Source of the DNA: Mucilaginibacter sp. SMC90 | GTDB lineage: Bacteria > Bacteroidota > Bacteroidia > Sphingobacteriales > Sphingobacteriaceae | Assembly (NCBI RefSeq): GCF_022811725.1 | Contig: NZ_CP094527.1 | Location: 2,418,001-2,482,000, forward strand | Length of the DNA stretch: 64,000 nucleotides | Direction of reading: 5' to 3' | In this document: positions 27,532-36,431 of the stretch, piece after piece | How the letters are laid out: the number at the start of each line of letters is the position of its first letter | How positions within the stretch are numbered: position 1 is the stretch's first letter | The notes under the pieces: model-generated | The model's database searches: none | Told to the model about the DNA's origin: nothing | Seen by the model: only the letters and a program-made list of their open reading frames with translations | Made by a program: the position numbers and the translations under genes

Positions 27532-28221
27532 ATGAGCAGCACCGCAAAACAGAAAATACTTATTGTTGATGATGAACCGGATATTTTAGAACTGATTGAG
27601 TATAACCTCAAAAAGGAAGGTTACCAGGTGTTTTTAGCACGTAACGGCCAGGAAGCCGTTGCCGAAGCAAAGAAAGCCCTGCCCGATCTGATTGTACTGG
27701 ATATCATGATGCCTAAGATGGATGGGATAGAAGCATGCCGTATTATGCGTACCATGCCCGAGTTTAAAAATACCTTTATGGTGTTTTTAACGGCCCGCAG
27801 TGAAGAGTATTCAGAAATTGCCGGTTTTAACGTAGGTGCCGATGATTACATAGCAAAACCTATAAAACCCCGCGCACTGGTTAGCCGCATAAACGCTATT
27901 TTACGTCGTAATGCGCCAGCCGAAGATGTAATTGATAACAAACTGGAAATTGGCGACCTGGTTATCGACCGTGAAGCTTACCTGGTTTATAAAAACGGTG
28001 TTAAGGTAGTATTGGCGAAAAAGGAATTTGAGCTGCTATACTTGCTGGCTTCAAAACCGGGCAAAGTTTACACCCGTGAGGTGATCCTTAAAAATATTTG
28101 GGAAGATTCGGTAGTAGTTACTAACCGTACCATTGATGTTCACATCCGTAAACTACGCGAAAAACTGGGCGACGATTGCGTTGCTACCGTAAAAGGGGTA
28201 GGGTATAAGTTTGAAGCTTAG
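27532..28221 (+). CDS. OmpR/PhoB-family response regulator
   Basis: This two-component regulator of 229 aa has a receiver domain with the acidic pair Asp13-Asp14, phospho-acceptor Asp57 in VLDIMMPKMDG, Thr87 and Lys109 (IAKP). A winged-helix DNA-binding domain follows (VLAKKEFELLYLLASKPG; TNRTIDVHIRKLREKLG). No histidine kinase gene is adjacent, so the cognate sensor lies elsewhere. A terminator follows immediately. Confidence 0.95.
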   Translation: MSSTAKQKILIVDDEPDILELIEYNLKKEGYQVFLARNGQEAVAEAKKALPDLIVLDIMMPKMDGIEACRIMRTMPEFKNTFMVFLTARSEEYSEIAGFNVGADDYIAKPIKPRALVSRINAILRRNAPAEDVIDNKLEIGDLVIDREAYLVYKNGVKVVLAKKEFELLYLLASKPGKVYTREVILKNIWEDSVVVTNRTIDVHIRKLREKLGDDCVATVKGVGYKFEA

Positions 28222-28246
28222 CCACTGATCCTGTTAAGGGATGAAC

Positions 28247-28280
28247 AAAAAGCGATTGGGTATCCAATCGCTTTTTTTAT
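28247..28280. terminator. bidirectional terminator between the response regulator and acr3
   Basis: AAAAAGCGATTGG (28247-28259) pairs with CCAATCGCTTTTT (28264-28276) around GTAT. It sits between convergent genes. Confidence 0.9.
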
Positions 28281-28290
28281 TGGGGAGGTA

Positions 28291-29382
28291 TTAGTTAGTT
28301 TTCGGGACCGCTGTAACTTCATTAATATAATACTTTTTACGCAGCCAAAATGCCGCGTTAACGAGTGCTATTAATGCCGGAACCTCAACCAGCGGGCCTA
28401 TCACCCCGGCAAAGGCTTGTCCGGAGTTAATGCCAAATACACCAATGGATACGGCAATAGCCAGCTCAAAATTATTGCCGGTTGCTGTAAAGGCTATCGA
28501 AGTACTTTTTGAATAGTCGGCACCGAAGTATTTGCCGATGAAAAAACTAAGCAGGAACATGATTACAAAGTAAAATACCAGCGGTACGGCAATATGAACC
28601 ACATCCATCGGGATCTGTACTATGAGCCTGCCTTTAAGGCTAAACATGATCACGATGGTAAATAGCAGTGCAATAAGTGTTACCGGCGAAATAAAAGGGA
28701 TAAACTTTTGCTGAAACCAATCGGCCCCCTTTAGCTTAATTAAAGCATAACGACTTATGATCCCTGCGGCAAATGGGATCCCGAGATAGATTCCCACACT
28801 TTTAGCAATTTGAATTATAGTGATATGTACCTCAAGACCTTTGAAGCCAAACAGGGGAGGCAATACCGTTATAAAAATGTAAGCGTACACACTATATAAC
28901 AGCACCTGAAAAATACTGTTCAGGGCTATCAATCCCGCTGCATATTCCCGGTTGCCATCGGCAAGTTCGTTCCATACTACAACCATAGCAATACAGCGGG
29001 CAAGGCCAATGAGTATTAGCCCTACCATATATTCGGGATAGTTATGCAAAAAAACGACTGCTAAAATGAACATAAGGATAGGTCCCACTATCCAATTTAA
29101 AACGAGTGAAGCAGTTAACACTTTTACATCTTTAAATACTTTGCCCATCTGCTCATATTTTACTTTGGCAAGCGGCGGATACATCATTAGTATTAGCCCG
29201 ATAGCCAGCGGAACATTGGTAGTGCCGCTCGAAAATGAATTGATGAAAGCCGATGATGAGGGTATAAAATAACCCGTTGCAACTCCTATGGCCATGGCCA
29301 GGAAGATCCACACAGTGAGATAGCGATCGATAAAACCAAGCCTTTTTCGTTCTGCAACCGGAGCGCAATTGTTAGCAGACAT
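28291..29382 (-). CDS. acr3: arsenite efflux permease, ACR3 family
   Basis: This inner-membrane As(III)/H+ antiporter has ten predicted helices and 363 aa. The conserved functional cysteine is Cys130 in [16 protein letters not shown]. Other family marks are [11 protein letters not shown] and [17 protein letters not shown]. It is the last gene of arsR-arsM-arsC-acr3, one base after the arsC stop, and should export the arsenite made by ArsC. Confidence 0.95.
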   Translation of the reverse strand: MSANNCAPVAERKRLGFIDRYLTVWIFLAMAIGVATGYFIPSSSAFINSFSSGTTNVPLAIGLILMMYPPLAKVKYEQMGKVFKDVKVLTASLVLNWIVGPILMFILAVVFLHNYPEYMVGLILIGLARCIAMVVVWNELADGNREYAAGLIALNSIFQVLLYSVYAYIFITVLPPLFGFKGLEVHITIIQIAKSVGIYLGIPFAAGIISRYALIKLKGADWFQQKFIPFISPVTLIALLFTIVIMFSLKGRLIVQIPMDVVHIAVPLVFYFVIMFLLSFFIGKYFGADYSKSTSIAFTATGNNFELAIAVSIGVFGINSGQAFAGVIGPLVEVPALIALVNAAFWLRKKYYINEVTAVPKTN

Positions 29383-29383
29383 A

Positions 29384-29809
29384 TTAAAGCGTTTTGGTTA
29401 AATGCTGTTCCACAAATTGCTGCATATAGAGTTTGATCTGCTGCCGTGCCTGCCTGAATGAATCCATTACTTCATCTTCGGTGCCGCGTGCTTTTGCCGG
29501 ATCGGGGAAATTATGGTGAAAGCGCGTCACATCTCCCGGAAAATATGGACAGGCTTCGTTAGCATTATCGCAAACAGTTATTACATAATCAAAGTTGATA
29601 CCGGCATATTCATCTACATGGTTTGAGGTATGATTGGAAATATCGATGCCATCTTCGGCCATTATTTTGATGGCTTTAGGGTTTACACCATGGATTTCGA
29701 TGCCTGCACTATAGATAGTTGCTTTACTGCCGGCAAAATATTTTAAATATCCTTCGGCTATCTGGCTCCGGCAACTATTGCCTGTGCACAGTACTAATAC
29801 ATTTTTCAT
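29384..29809 (-). CDS. arsC: arsenate reductase, low-molecular-weight phosphatase type
   Basis: This enzyme reduces arsenate to arsenite and is probably thioredoxin-coupled. The P-loop is [11 protein letters not shown] with nucleophile Cys8 and Arg14. The Cys80/Cys87 pair in [12 protein letters not shown] and Asp103 in FPDPAKA complete the disulfide-cascade active site. At 141 aa it is typical. It lies between arsM and acr3 with six-base and one-base spacers. Confidence 0.94.
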   Translation of the reverse strand: MKNVLVLCTGNSCRSQIAEGYLKYFAGSKATIYSAGIEIHGVNPKAIKIMAEDGIDISNHTSNHVDEYAGINFDYVITVCDNANEACPYFPGDVTRFHHNFPDPAKARGTEDEVMDSFRQARQQIKLYMQQFVEQHLTKTL

Positions 29810-29815
29810 GATTTT

Positions 29816-30658
29816 TTATTGACAGCAGCCTGGTTCGCAGCATGCTTTTGTTTCGGGTTTTTCGGCATAAACGGTAACGCTCACAATAGCGCCGCTGCCA
29901 TTTTTAAATTCAGTGATCTCGTTTGCCGATAGATAGTTGCTTAGGATATCATCGGGGATAATAATTGGTTTTTCTTTTTGAACGAGGATATTGGCAAAGC
30001 CATTTTTACTGATCAACTGAAGATATTCCTCTTTTTGAATAGCGCCTGATACGCAGCCCGCATACATTTCGGCAGCAGTCCTGATTTTTTCGGGCAGGCT
30101 ACCGGTTAATACGATATCCGAGATACTGAAGTGGCCGCCAGGTTTCAATACCCGGTAAATGTCTTTAATAACGGCATTTTTATCGGGCACCAGGTTCAAA
30201 ACACAGTTGCTTACAATTACATCGGCCGTATTAGCTGTTACCGGCATATGCTCGATATCGCCCAAACGAAACTCTACATTGTTAAAGCCGAGCTTATCCG
30301 CATTTTCGCGGGCTTTGCTGATCATCGCTTCCGTAAAATCGATACCTATCACCTTACCCGTTTCGCCGGTTTCGGAGCGTGCTATAAAGCAATCGTTGCC
30401 TGCCCCGCTGCCAAGATCAATTACGGTATCACCTTTTTTAATTTGAGCAAACCGGGTGGGTAAACCACACCCTAAACCGAGGTCAGCATCGGCGTTGTAG
30501 CCTTGCAATTCGGTATAATCCTCGCTCATGATGTTGTAAACCTCGGTTGAACATCCGCCTGCGCCGCAGCATGATGACTGATTGGTATCCTTATCTTGTA
30601 AGGCAATTTCGCTGTATTTCAGCTTTACCAATGCTTTTAATTCCTCGTTAGTTTTCAT
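29816..30658 (-). CDS. arsM: arsenite S-adenosylmethionine methyltransferase
   Basis: ArsM methylates As(III) to volatile or less toxic species. The SAM motif is VIDLGSGAGNDCF at about 79-91. The three catalytic cysteines of the family correspond to Cys64 (GLGCGLP), Cys152 (SNCVLNL) and Cys202 (YAGCVSGA). Extra thiol groups, SSCCGAGGCS at 28-37 and CCEPGCCQ at the C-terminus, are likely additional arsenic-binding sites. The gene has 280 aa and its own copy of the putative ArsR box just upstream. Confidence 0.93.
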   Translation of the reverse strand: MKTNEELKALVKLKYSEIALQDKDTNQSSCCGAGGCSTEVYNIMSEDYTELQGYNADADLGLGCGLPTRFAQIKKGDTVIDLGSGAGNDCFIARSETGETGKVIGIDFTEAMISKARENADKLGFNNVEFRLGDIEHMPVTANTADVIVSNCVLNLVPDKNAVIKDIYRVLKPGGHFSISDIVLTGSLPEKIRTAAEMYAGCVSGAIQKEEYLQLISKNGFANILVQKEKPIIIPDDILSNYLSANEITEFKNGSGAIVSVTVYAEKPETKACCEPGCCQ

Positions 30659-30663
30659 TTGTT

Positions 30664-30681
30664 TATTGCAATATTACGATT
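30664..30681 (-). promoter_or_regulatory. putative ArsR operator before arsM
   Basis: The 18-base string TATTGCAATATTACGATT (plus-strand reading) lies five bases upstream of the arsM start and is identical to the one before arsR. The equal sequence and equal spacing suggest a second ArsR-controlled site inside the operon. Confidence 0.65.
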
Positions 30682-30698
30682 GATATGGATAAAAAATT

Positions 30699-31028
30699 TT
30701 AGCAGCAGTTATTGAAATCTTTGTACGATGAGAATAGCTTATTCAACTCATTATTTAAGTTTTTCCAGGCTTCCGGTTCAATACAGTAACAAACGCTTAC
30801 GCCTTCAATAGTGCCTTGTATAAGGCCCGCATTCTTTAATTCTTTAAGGTGCTGGGATACGGTAGGCTGGGCCAAACCTAATTCAGCCGATAGATCGCCG
30901 CAGATACAAGCCTTTGCTTCGATAATAAGCTGCAGGATGGCAATGCGGGCCGGATGAGCGATAGCTTTAAGCTGCACAGCCAGCTTGTTCTGGTCGTCGG
31001 TAAATATTTCTGTTTTGGTGATACCCAT
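30699..31028 (-). CDS. arsR: ArsR-family arsenic-responsive repressor
   Basis: This winged-helix metalloregulator of 109 aa should release DNA when As(III) binds. The recognition helix region is LGLAQPTVSQHLKELKNAGL. Cys41 and Cys43 in ACICGDLS match the alpha-3 thiol site of classical ArsR (ELCVCDL). Cys80, Cys82 and a terminal Cys108-Cys109 pair give further possible ligands. It is the first gene of the ars operon. Confidence 0.93.
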   Translation of the reverse strand: MGITKTEIFTDDQNKLAVQLKAIAHPARIAILQLIIEAKACICGDLSAELGLAQPTVSQHLKELKNAGLIQGTIEGVSVCYCIEPEAWKNLNNELNKLFSSYKDFNNCC

Positions 31029-31033
31029 AATTA

Positions 31034-31051
31034 TATTGCAATATTACGATT
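31034..31051 (-). promoter_or_regulatory. putative ArsR operator before arsR
   Basis: TATTGCAATATTACGATT lies five bases upstream of the arsR start codon and is identical to the site before arsM at 30664-30681. It would let ArsR repress its own operon. Confidence 0.65.
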
Positions 31052-31233
31052 AAATAAACTGATGTCAAGCTAATTTTGATTTTAATTATTACCTGTATAA
31101 ATACTCAGATTACGCTTCGCCGGCGTACTTTAAAAGAAAAGCAAAGGTCATCCCCGTTTATTACCCTAATACAAGATCTGCACTAAAATGATTGTTTAGT
31201 GACCGGATTAAAAGGCAGAGTGCGGGATATGAA

Positions 31234-31265
31234 AGACTTACGAAGTTTCAAAACTTCGTAAGTCT
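31234..31265. repeat. perfect 15-bp inverted repeat after the H1-like gene
   Basis: AGACTTACGAAGTTT and AAACTTCGTAAGTCT are separated by two bases. It lies just downstream of the minus-strand H1-like gene and may act as its terminator. It lacks a real T tract, so an extragenic palindrome is equally possible. Confidence 0.6.
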
Positions 31266-31278
31266 GGAGATTGGTAAA

Positions 31279-31764
31279 TTACTTTGAGGCAGTAACAGCT
31301 TTCTTTTTAACTGTGGTTGCTGCTTTGGCTGTTTTAGCGGCTACGGCCTTTTTGGTTGCTGTAGCTTCTGTTTTTGCTTTAGCTGTAATGGTTTTTGCCT
31401 TGGTTGCAGCTTTGGCTTTAACATCGGCAACTTCCTTTTTTGCAGCAGTTGTTTCATCTTTCACTTTGGCTGTAATAGCTTTAGCTTTGGTTTCGGCTTT
31501 AGCTTTAACATCCGCTGCTGCAGTTTTTGCTTTTGCGGTTACTTCATCGGCTTTTTTAGCAACCGTTTTTTTGGTGGCTGTCGCTTTTTTAGTGACAGTT
31601 GCTTTTTTAGCAGTTACTTTTTCCTTTATATCTTCAAATTTTTCTTCGGCTGCTTCTTTTACGTCTTCGGCTGTATCTTTTGTGCCTTCCCAAAGGCTTT
31701 CAATTGTTTCTTTAACCTTCTCGAAAAATCCTTTTTCTTCTGGTTGGGTTGAATTATCGCTCAT
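31279..31764 (-). CDS. histone H1-like Lys/Ala-rich protein
   Basis: This 161-aa protein has an acidic N-terminal segment (STQPEEKGFFEKVKETIE) followed by about 110 residues made almost only of Lys, Ala, Thr and Val, with repeats such as ATKKTVAKKADEVTAKAKT. It resembles eukaryotic H1 tails and bacterial HctB/AlgP-like proteins and probably binds DNA. The opposite strand is also open because of the repetitive codons, but this strand gives the plausible protein. Exact function is inferred. Confidence 0.8.
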   Translation of the reverse strand: MSDNSTQPEEKGFFEKVKETIESLWEGTKDTAEDVKEAAEEKFEDIKEKVTAKKATVTKKATATKKTVAKKADEVTAKAKTAAADVKAKAETKAKAITAKVKDETTAAKKEVADVKAKAATKAKTITAKAKTEATATKKAVAAKTAKAATTVKKKAVTASK

Positions 31765-31890
31765 GATGTTTTTTTATAGATAGGTAAACAGATTGTTATT
31801 AATTAACCTTTTAACCTCAAAAAGTTTAGGTTTGTTTTAAATCTGCTTAACAAATACATCATGGCAGGGAAATATCGGGAATTGGGGTGA

Positions 31891-32283
31891 CTATTCTTTT
31901 AACCTGCCGTTTTGAAGGCCATATAAACCATCTATGGTTTTCAAAGTAACGTCATCAAGCCGTTGTTTCAAGAGCTGTCTTATTTCGATATAGATATCCC
32001 GTTTCACCCATTGGTGTATGGCTTGAAGCGTTTCGGTCTTATCACCCAGGTGTTCATAAAACGATACTCCTGCAGCGTTCCATAAGTCCTCAGATTTTTG
32101 CCTGAAGCACCATTCGGCAAAGTCATAGTTCTTTTTGAGTTGTGAAATGTTGTTATTACGATGTGCTGCAACAGTTGAGGGCAATAATTCCATGAAAACG
32201 CCATAAATAGACGTCTCCGGGTCTTCAAACTCTCTTTTTGAGCCAGGGAGGCATTCAATTGCTCTTTTTCGCCAGGCGCTCAT
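31891..32283 (-). CDS. conserved hypothetical protein, DUF7674-like or immunity-like
   Basis: I do not recognise this 130-aa protein with certainty. It is soluble, helical and starts MSAWRKRAIECLPGSKREFE. It contains AEWCFRQKSEDLWNAAGVSF and ends LYGLQNGRLKE. The size and style resemble small proteins seen beside polymorphic toxins, but no toxin is near. It starts 15 bases after the stop of the upstream gene on the same strand, so the two are probably co-transcribed. Confidence 0.6.
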   Translation of the reverse strand: MSAWRKRAIECLPGSKREFEDPETSIYGVFMELLPSTVAAHRNNNISQLKKNYDFAEWCFRQKSEDLWNAAGVSFYEHLGDKTETLQAIHQWVKRDIYIEIRQLLKQRLDDVTLKTIDGLYGLQNGRLKE

Positions 32284-32298
32284 AATTGCTGGTATTTG

Positions 32299-32658
32299 TT
32301 ATGCCGTTCTTTTAAAGTAGATGGCAGGGGGAAGTTTACCGAACACAAATTTTGTAACATCACAAAGCCACATTTGCTGGTTAAGCGTTTTGCCCTCATA
32401 TTCATTAAGCAGATAAATGCCGCCACCAACATGGTCCTTGTAATCTTCAATTAATTGAAGCTCAGTGCTGCCTTCAAAGGGCGCTTCGGTCAGTATGAGT
32501 TCCACCTCGCGGCTGCCCTCACCAACATAATCAAGCATAATATCAGCTCCCTCAACCATTTCAAGATCGGCTTTAACACCCTGCCAGTTGGGTAGGTCAA
32601 TATACCAGCGGCCGGTATCTTCCTTTACGAATTTATAAGTATTAACAGAGGCTGTCAT
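32299..32658 (-). CDS. small conserved protein, DUF6717-like
   Basis: The ATG at 32658 (MTASVNTYKF) is preferred over an upstream start that would overlap the galM terminator, giving 119 aa. The sequence is beta-rich, with KEDTGRWYIDLPNWQG and DHVGGGIYLLNEYEG, and has no cysteine pair or membrane segment. It resembles DUF6717. The function is unknown. It leads a two-gene unit with the hypothetical protein downstream. Confidence 0.65.
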   Translation of the reverse strand: MTASVNTYKFVKEDTGRWYIDLPNWQGVKADLEMVEGADIMLDYVGEGSREVELILTEAPFEGSTELQLIEDYKDHVGGGIYLLNEYEGKTLNQQMWLCDVTKFVFGKLPPAIYFKRTA

Positions 32659-32673
32659 TATGCTAATATAAAG

Positions 32674-32704
32674 CAAAAAGTCCCGCCGTTGGGCAGGACT
32701 TTTA
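32674..32704 (-). terminator. terminator downstream of galM
   Basis: AAAAGTCC.GCC and GGC.GGACTTTT pair with one mismatch around GTTG. Read on the minus strand the stem runs into a T-rich end, 19 bases after the galM stop. Confidence 0.75.
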
Positions 32705-32722
32705 CATAAAAAAGGTATTCGA

Positions 32723-33889
32723 TTATTTAACTACCGAGAACTTATAAACAGATTGTGTTTTATAAGTGTCGCCCGGTTTCAACTCGGTTGAAGGAAATTG
32801 CGGCTGATTCGGTGAATCTGGGAAATGCTGGGTTTCCATGGCAAATGAAGTGCGGTATTCATCTTTTACACCACCTTTCATCACGTTTTTAGCTTGCATA
32901 AAGTTGCCGCTGTAAAACTGTAAACCTGGTTCTTCGGTAAATACTTCCATTTTGATGCCGCTTTTATCACCAATAACTGTGGCAATAGCGGTGTTCAGGT
33001 CATGTTTGTTCAGTACAAAGTTGTGGTCATAACCTTTACCGTCCTTTAACTGAACGTTATCTTCATTAATACGTTTACCAATGGTTTCGGGCTTGGTGAA
33101 ATCAAACGGGGTACCAGCAACTTTTTCAAGTTTACCTGTAGGGATCAAACCTGCATCAACTGGTAAATAGTTATCAGCATTTATTTGCACCAAATGATTA
33201 AGGATGGTACCGCTGCCTTCGCCGTTCAGGTTAAAGAACGCGTGGTTGGTAAGGTTAACCACAGTTTTTTTATCGGTTGTGGCTTCGTACTGGCATTTAA
33301 ATGAGTTATCATCAGTAAGGCTGTAAGTAACCTTAACATTCAGGTTACCCGGGAAACCTTCCTCCATATCTTTTGAAAGATAAGTAAGCTCAACAGTCGA
33401 CGAATCGATCATTTTACCATCCCATACCACTTCCTGAAAACCGTGTTTACCGCCATGCAGCGTGTTAGGCGTATTGTTTATTGACGACTGGTAATCTTTG
33501 CCATCAATTTTAAAATGACCTTTAGCAATACGGTTGCCATAACGGCCAATGGTAGCGCCATAATAACGCTCGGTTGATTTTTCAAAACCCTCAACATCAT
33601 CAAAACCTAAAACAACATCAGTTAACTTGCCATTTTTATCAGGCACCAATAGGCTTACTACCCTGCCTCCGTAGTTAGTAATGGTAGCAGTTACACCATT
33701 TTTGTTTTTAAGGGTGAATAAATGAGTTTGTTTTCCATCGATTGTTTTTTCGAATGCTGATGCAGTGGTTTTGGTGCTATCCGCCATAGTAGTGTTTTTC
33801 TGTGATGTTGAATTTTGATTACAGGCAGCCAAATATAGGCTACATGCAGGTAAAATCGTTAAAGAAATACCTTTAATTAAGTTTCTCAT
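32723..33889 (-). CDS. galM: aldose 1-epimerase (mutarotase), lipoprotein
   Basis: GalM interconverts the alpha and beta anomers of galactose and other aldoses. This 388-aa form has a lipoprotein signal ending in LAAC (Cys23), so it is in the envelope rather than the cytoplasm. Motifs include YGNRIAKGHFKIDG, LHGGKHGFQEVVWDG and NLTNHAFFNLNGEGSG with the catalytic His. It lies 44 bases downstream of galT. The usual partner galK is not in the window. Confidence 0.93.
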   Translation of the reverse strand: MRNLIKGISLTILPACSLYLAACNQNSTSQKNTTMADSTKTTASAFEKTIDGKQTHLFTLKNKNGVTATITNYGGRVVSLLVPDKNGKLTDVVLGFDDVEGFEKSTERYYGATIGRYGNRIAKGHFKIDGKDYQSSINNTPNTLHGGKHGFQEVVWDGKMIDSSTVELTYLSKDMEEGFPGNLNVKVTYSLTDDNSFKCQYEATTDKKTVVNLTNHAFFNLNGEGSGTILNHLVQINADNYLPVDAGLIPTGKLEKVAGTPFDFTKPETIGKRINEDNVQLKDGKGYDHNFVLNKHDLNTAIATVIGDKSGIKMEVFTEEPGLQFYSGNFMQAKNVMKGGVKDEYRTSFAMETQHFPDSPNQPQFPSTELKPGDTYKTQSVYKFSVVK

Positions 33890-33933
33890 AAAATAGATTA
33901 ATTATAGTTTGGTTTAAAAATAGCGTTTTTTCA

Positions 33934-34986
33934 TTATCCCCTCTCTTTATAATGCAACTCACTTAACCCTCTTAGCTTTTCGGCTGCAAATTCGGCTGTA
34001 ATGTCACGTTGTGGATTAGCCAGCATTTCATAACCTACCATGAATTTTTTAACAGTGGCCGAACGCAATAGCGGTGGATAAAAATGCATATGCCAGTGCC
34101 AGTAAGGATGCTCGCCCGAATTAACCGGCGACTGGTGCATACCTGCCGAATAGGGGAACGAAGTTTCGAACATATTATCATACCTGATAGTGAGCCTTCT
34201 GATGGCATCAGCAAGGGCATGTTTTTCTTCATCAGTAAAATAAAGGATACTGGTTATATGCCTTTTGCTGATGATCATGGTTTCGTACGGCCAAACTGCC
34301 CAAAATGGCACCAGCACAGCAAAATGTTCATTTTCAAAAACAATACGATCTTGTTTTTTTAGTTCAAGCGCAAGATAATCAGCTAACAAGCTTGTGCCTT
34401 TTTGCTCAAAATGAAGTTTTTGCTGCTGAGTTTCTTTAGCTACCTCAACCGGCAGGCTGTTTTGTGCCCAGATCTGTCCATGCGGGTGAGGGTTACTACA
34501 GCCCATAATATCTCCCTTATTTTCAAAGATCTGAATATGTTTTATCCATGGATAAGAGGCAAGGTCTTCAAATTCGGTTTGCCATACGTCAACCACCTTG
34601 CTGATCTCTTGGGTGGTCATCTGTGGCAGGGTAAGGTCATGCTTTGGCGAAAAGCTGATCACACGGCAAATACCTTTCTGACTGTTTGCTACCAGCAATT
34701 CATCTTCATTTAAGCCACCTTCAGGAGTGTTCAGCAGCAACGATGAATAATCGTTAGTAAATACAAAGCTGCCTTTATAATCGGGATTTTCGCTACCATC
34801 GGCGCGTTTGTTAGTAGGGCATAAATAACACGCCGGATCATACTGCGGTCGGTCGTCGGCTTGTGTAGCTTCGACTTTGCCTTGCCATGGGCGTTTTGTA
34901 CGATGTGGCGATACCAGGATCCAGTCGCCCGTTAAAATGTTTAGCCTGCTGTGAGGATGCTCTTTAAGATCAAAGTTAGTGTCCAT
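33934..34986 (-). CDS. galT: galactose-1-phosphate uridylyltransferase
   Basis: GalT swaps UMP between UDP-glucose and galactose-1-phosphate in the Leloir pathway. The 350-aa length is typical. The active site is [14 protein letters not shown] with the nucleophilic His169 in the HPH motif. Cys53 and Cys56 (CYLCP) and downstream His residues form the metal site. The start at 34986 ([16 protein letters not shown]) matches family ends. It is first in a galT-galM unit. Confidence 0.96.
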   Translation of the reverse strand: MDTNFDLKEHPHSRLNILTGDWILVSPHRTKRPWQGKVEATQADDRPQYDPACYLCPTNKRADGSENPDYKGSFVFTNDYSSLLLNTPEGGLNEDELLVANSQKGICRVISFSPKHDLTLPQMTTQEISKVVDVWQTEFEDLASYPWIKHIQIFENKGDIMGCSNPHPHGQIWAQNSLPVEVAKETQQQKLHFEQKGTSLLADYLALELKKQDRIVFENEHFAVLVPFWAVWPYETMIISKRHITSILYFTDEEKHALADAIRRLTIRYDNMFETSFPYSAGMHQSPVNSGEHPYWHWHMHFYPPLLRSATVKKFMVGYEMLANPQRDITAEFAAEKLRGLSELHYKERG

Positions 34987-35230
34987 TAGTTTAAAATCAG
35001 GTAATAATTGGCTTATAATACATGTAAAGGCAGACAGTTATACCTTAGCGATTTCAAAGTTGGTAAAAATAAATGTAAACCATACATTTAAAATAGAATT
35101 TTTGAAATAAATAGATAAAGTAGAAAGATTGATAGGATTTGTAGAAAAGGAGGGAGGATTGATATCATGTCATTGCGGGGGCGTTCCTTGAAAAAATAGT
35201 GATGACGTGTAAAACATATTTCAGCGATGG

Positions 35231-35333
35231 TGCGCGGGGGGCGCGTTAGTGATAGTAGCGGATACCGTCCGTTAGCCAACGGATAATGCCTGTACAGTAT
35301 GAGCGGATAGCACGGGCCGCAGGCAACGCCCGA
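35231..35333. repeat. GC-rich structured non-coding repeat upstream of galT
   Basis: This compact segment contains GCGGATA twice (near 35259 and 35303) and CCGTTAGCCAACGG, which folds on itself. Minus-strand reading gives a spurious ORF with GVACGPCYPL. In my recollection similar blocks occur as dispersed non-coding repeats in Bacteroidota. It is GC-rich unlike the AT-rich flanks (34987-35230 and 35334-35385), in which no gene is visible apart from a degenerate CATTGCGGGG repeat start at 35169-35185. Confidence 0.5.
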
Positions 35334-35385
35334 ATTTATCAAACGATCAAAAAAAATATATTAATAATCAATAATTTACAATTCC

Positions 35386-35494
35386 GTCATTATAAGGCAC
35401 GAACCAATCGCACTGAAGCAAAGCCGCTCTGTATAGCATGCGATTGCCACGTCGCCCCCACGCTCATTCCTCTTTTGCTCCTCGCAATGACATG
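35386..35494. repeat. CATTGCGAG palindromic repeat, copy 2
   Basis: The element runs from GTCATTATAAGGC to CTCGCAATGACATGG. It contains CAATCGCAC and the answering GCGATTGCCACG. The core AGCCGCTCTGTAT is shared with copy 3, but the left arm is degenerate. Confidence 0.75.
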
Positions 35495-35509
35495 GTTTAG
35501 TTTATTAGT

Positions 35510-36379
35510 CTAAAATCCTAACCCACCCAACTCAACCACTGCCGAGTCGCAGATGTAAGTTGGTACAATACCAGTGGAGGTAATGCGGTTTTCAGCATCT
35601 TTAGCCTGGGTATTGCCAGATAGCACCAGTACTGTATCCAGCCCGAATTTATTGCCGCCCAGAATATCGGTTTGTAGGGTATCGCCTACCATTACAATAT
35701 CTTTTTTGCTGATAGGGCGGCGTTCGCGAAGCAGATCATAGGCAAACATAAACATTTGTGAATCGGGCTTGCCAAAGCGGATAAATGCCTTGCCTACAAT
35801 TTTTTCAATCATACTTGCCAAACCGCCAATGGCTATGGATACATCATGTTTGGTTAACGGATAAGCCTGATCTGTGTTGGCTACAATTGCCGGAATGGTG
35901 CGCTTACGCATCAGGTTAACCGATTTGTTGAGATCCCGGCCCCAGTCAAAGCCTTCATCATCTAAAAACACCAGCGCGTTAACCCGGTCGATGTTGCTTT
36001 CGTTCACCTCACTTATGGGCAATGTATGCAGGCCCGAACTATCAATATAATGAGCAGAATCTGGCGTACCAAGGTAAGCCACGATGCCGTCGTTCACTTT
36101 CAGGTCAAGATACTCTTTGGTGAGCATTCCCGATGAGATGATCCTATCGGGCGTTATAGCCATTAGCCCCTTTTTAGTATAAGACTCAGCCAGCTGCACA
36201 GGGCTCCGCGAAGCATCGTTGGTAACAATAAAATACTCTTTGCCTTGTTCCTCTAAATAAGAAAAAGTACGCTCAATACCGGGAAGCAAGCCCCCATAAT
36301 TTTTTAAAACCCCAAACGCATCAAAAAAAACAACTTCGTATTTATCAATTATGGATTTAAAGTTGTCTATTCTGGTCAT
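35510..36379 (-). CDS. HAD-superfamily class IIA hydrolase
   Basis: This NagD-like phosphatase has 289 aa and probably acts on a sugar or cofactor phosphate. Motif I is VVFFDAFGVLKNYGG with nucleophile Asp20. The second catalytic Asp is replaced by Phe22, as in the W-containing TIGR01459-like branch. Motif II is FIVTNDASRS and motif IV VMVGDTLQTDILGGN. The large cap domain of IIA enzymes lies between. It follows the APH-like kinase gene by 52 bases on the same strand. Confidence 0.88.
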   Translation of the reverse strand: MTRIDNFKSIIDKYEVVFFDAFGVLKNYGGLLPGIERTFSYLEEQGKEYFIVTNDASRSPVQLAESYTKKGLMAITPDRIISSGMLTKEYLDLKVNDGIVAYLGTPDSAHYIDSSGLHTLPISEVNESNIDRVNALVFLDDEGFDWGRDLNKSVNLMRKRTIPAIVANTDQAYPLTKHDVSIAIGGLASMIEKIVGKAFIRFGKPDSQMFMFAYDLLRERRPISKKDIVMVGDTLQTDILGGNKFGLDTVLVLSGNTQAKDAENRITSTGIVPTYICDSAVVELGGLGF

Positions 36380-36431
36380 GCTTATCTGTTTTAAGGGTTC
36401 TGCAATAAAATGAGCCCGAAAGATAGCTAAC

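Noticed and set aside
31271..31783. Open frame of 170 codons on the plus strand opposite the H1-like gene
   Set aside because: Its Val/Ala/Phe-rich translation is the mirror of the Lys/Ala codon repeats. The minus-strand frame has a sensible acidic N-terminus and known composition type.
35088..35342. Minus-strand ORF of 84 codons with GVACGPCYPL
   Set aside because: It runs through AT-rich DNA and the GC-rich repeat. The peptide is what that repeat encodes by chance, so it is not counted as a gene.
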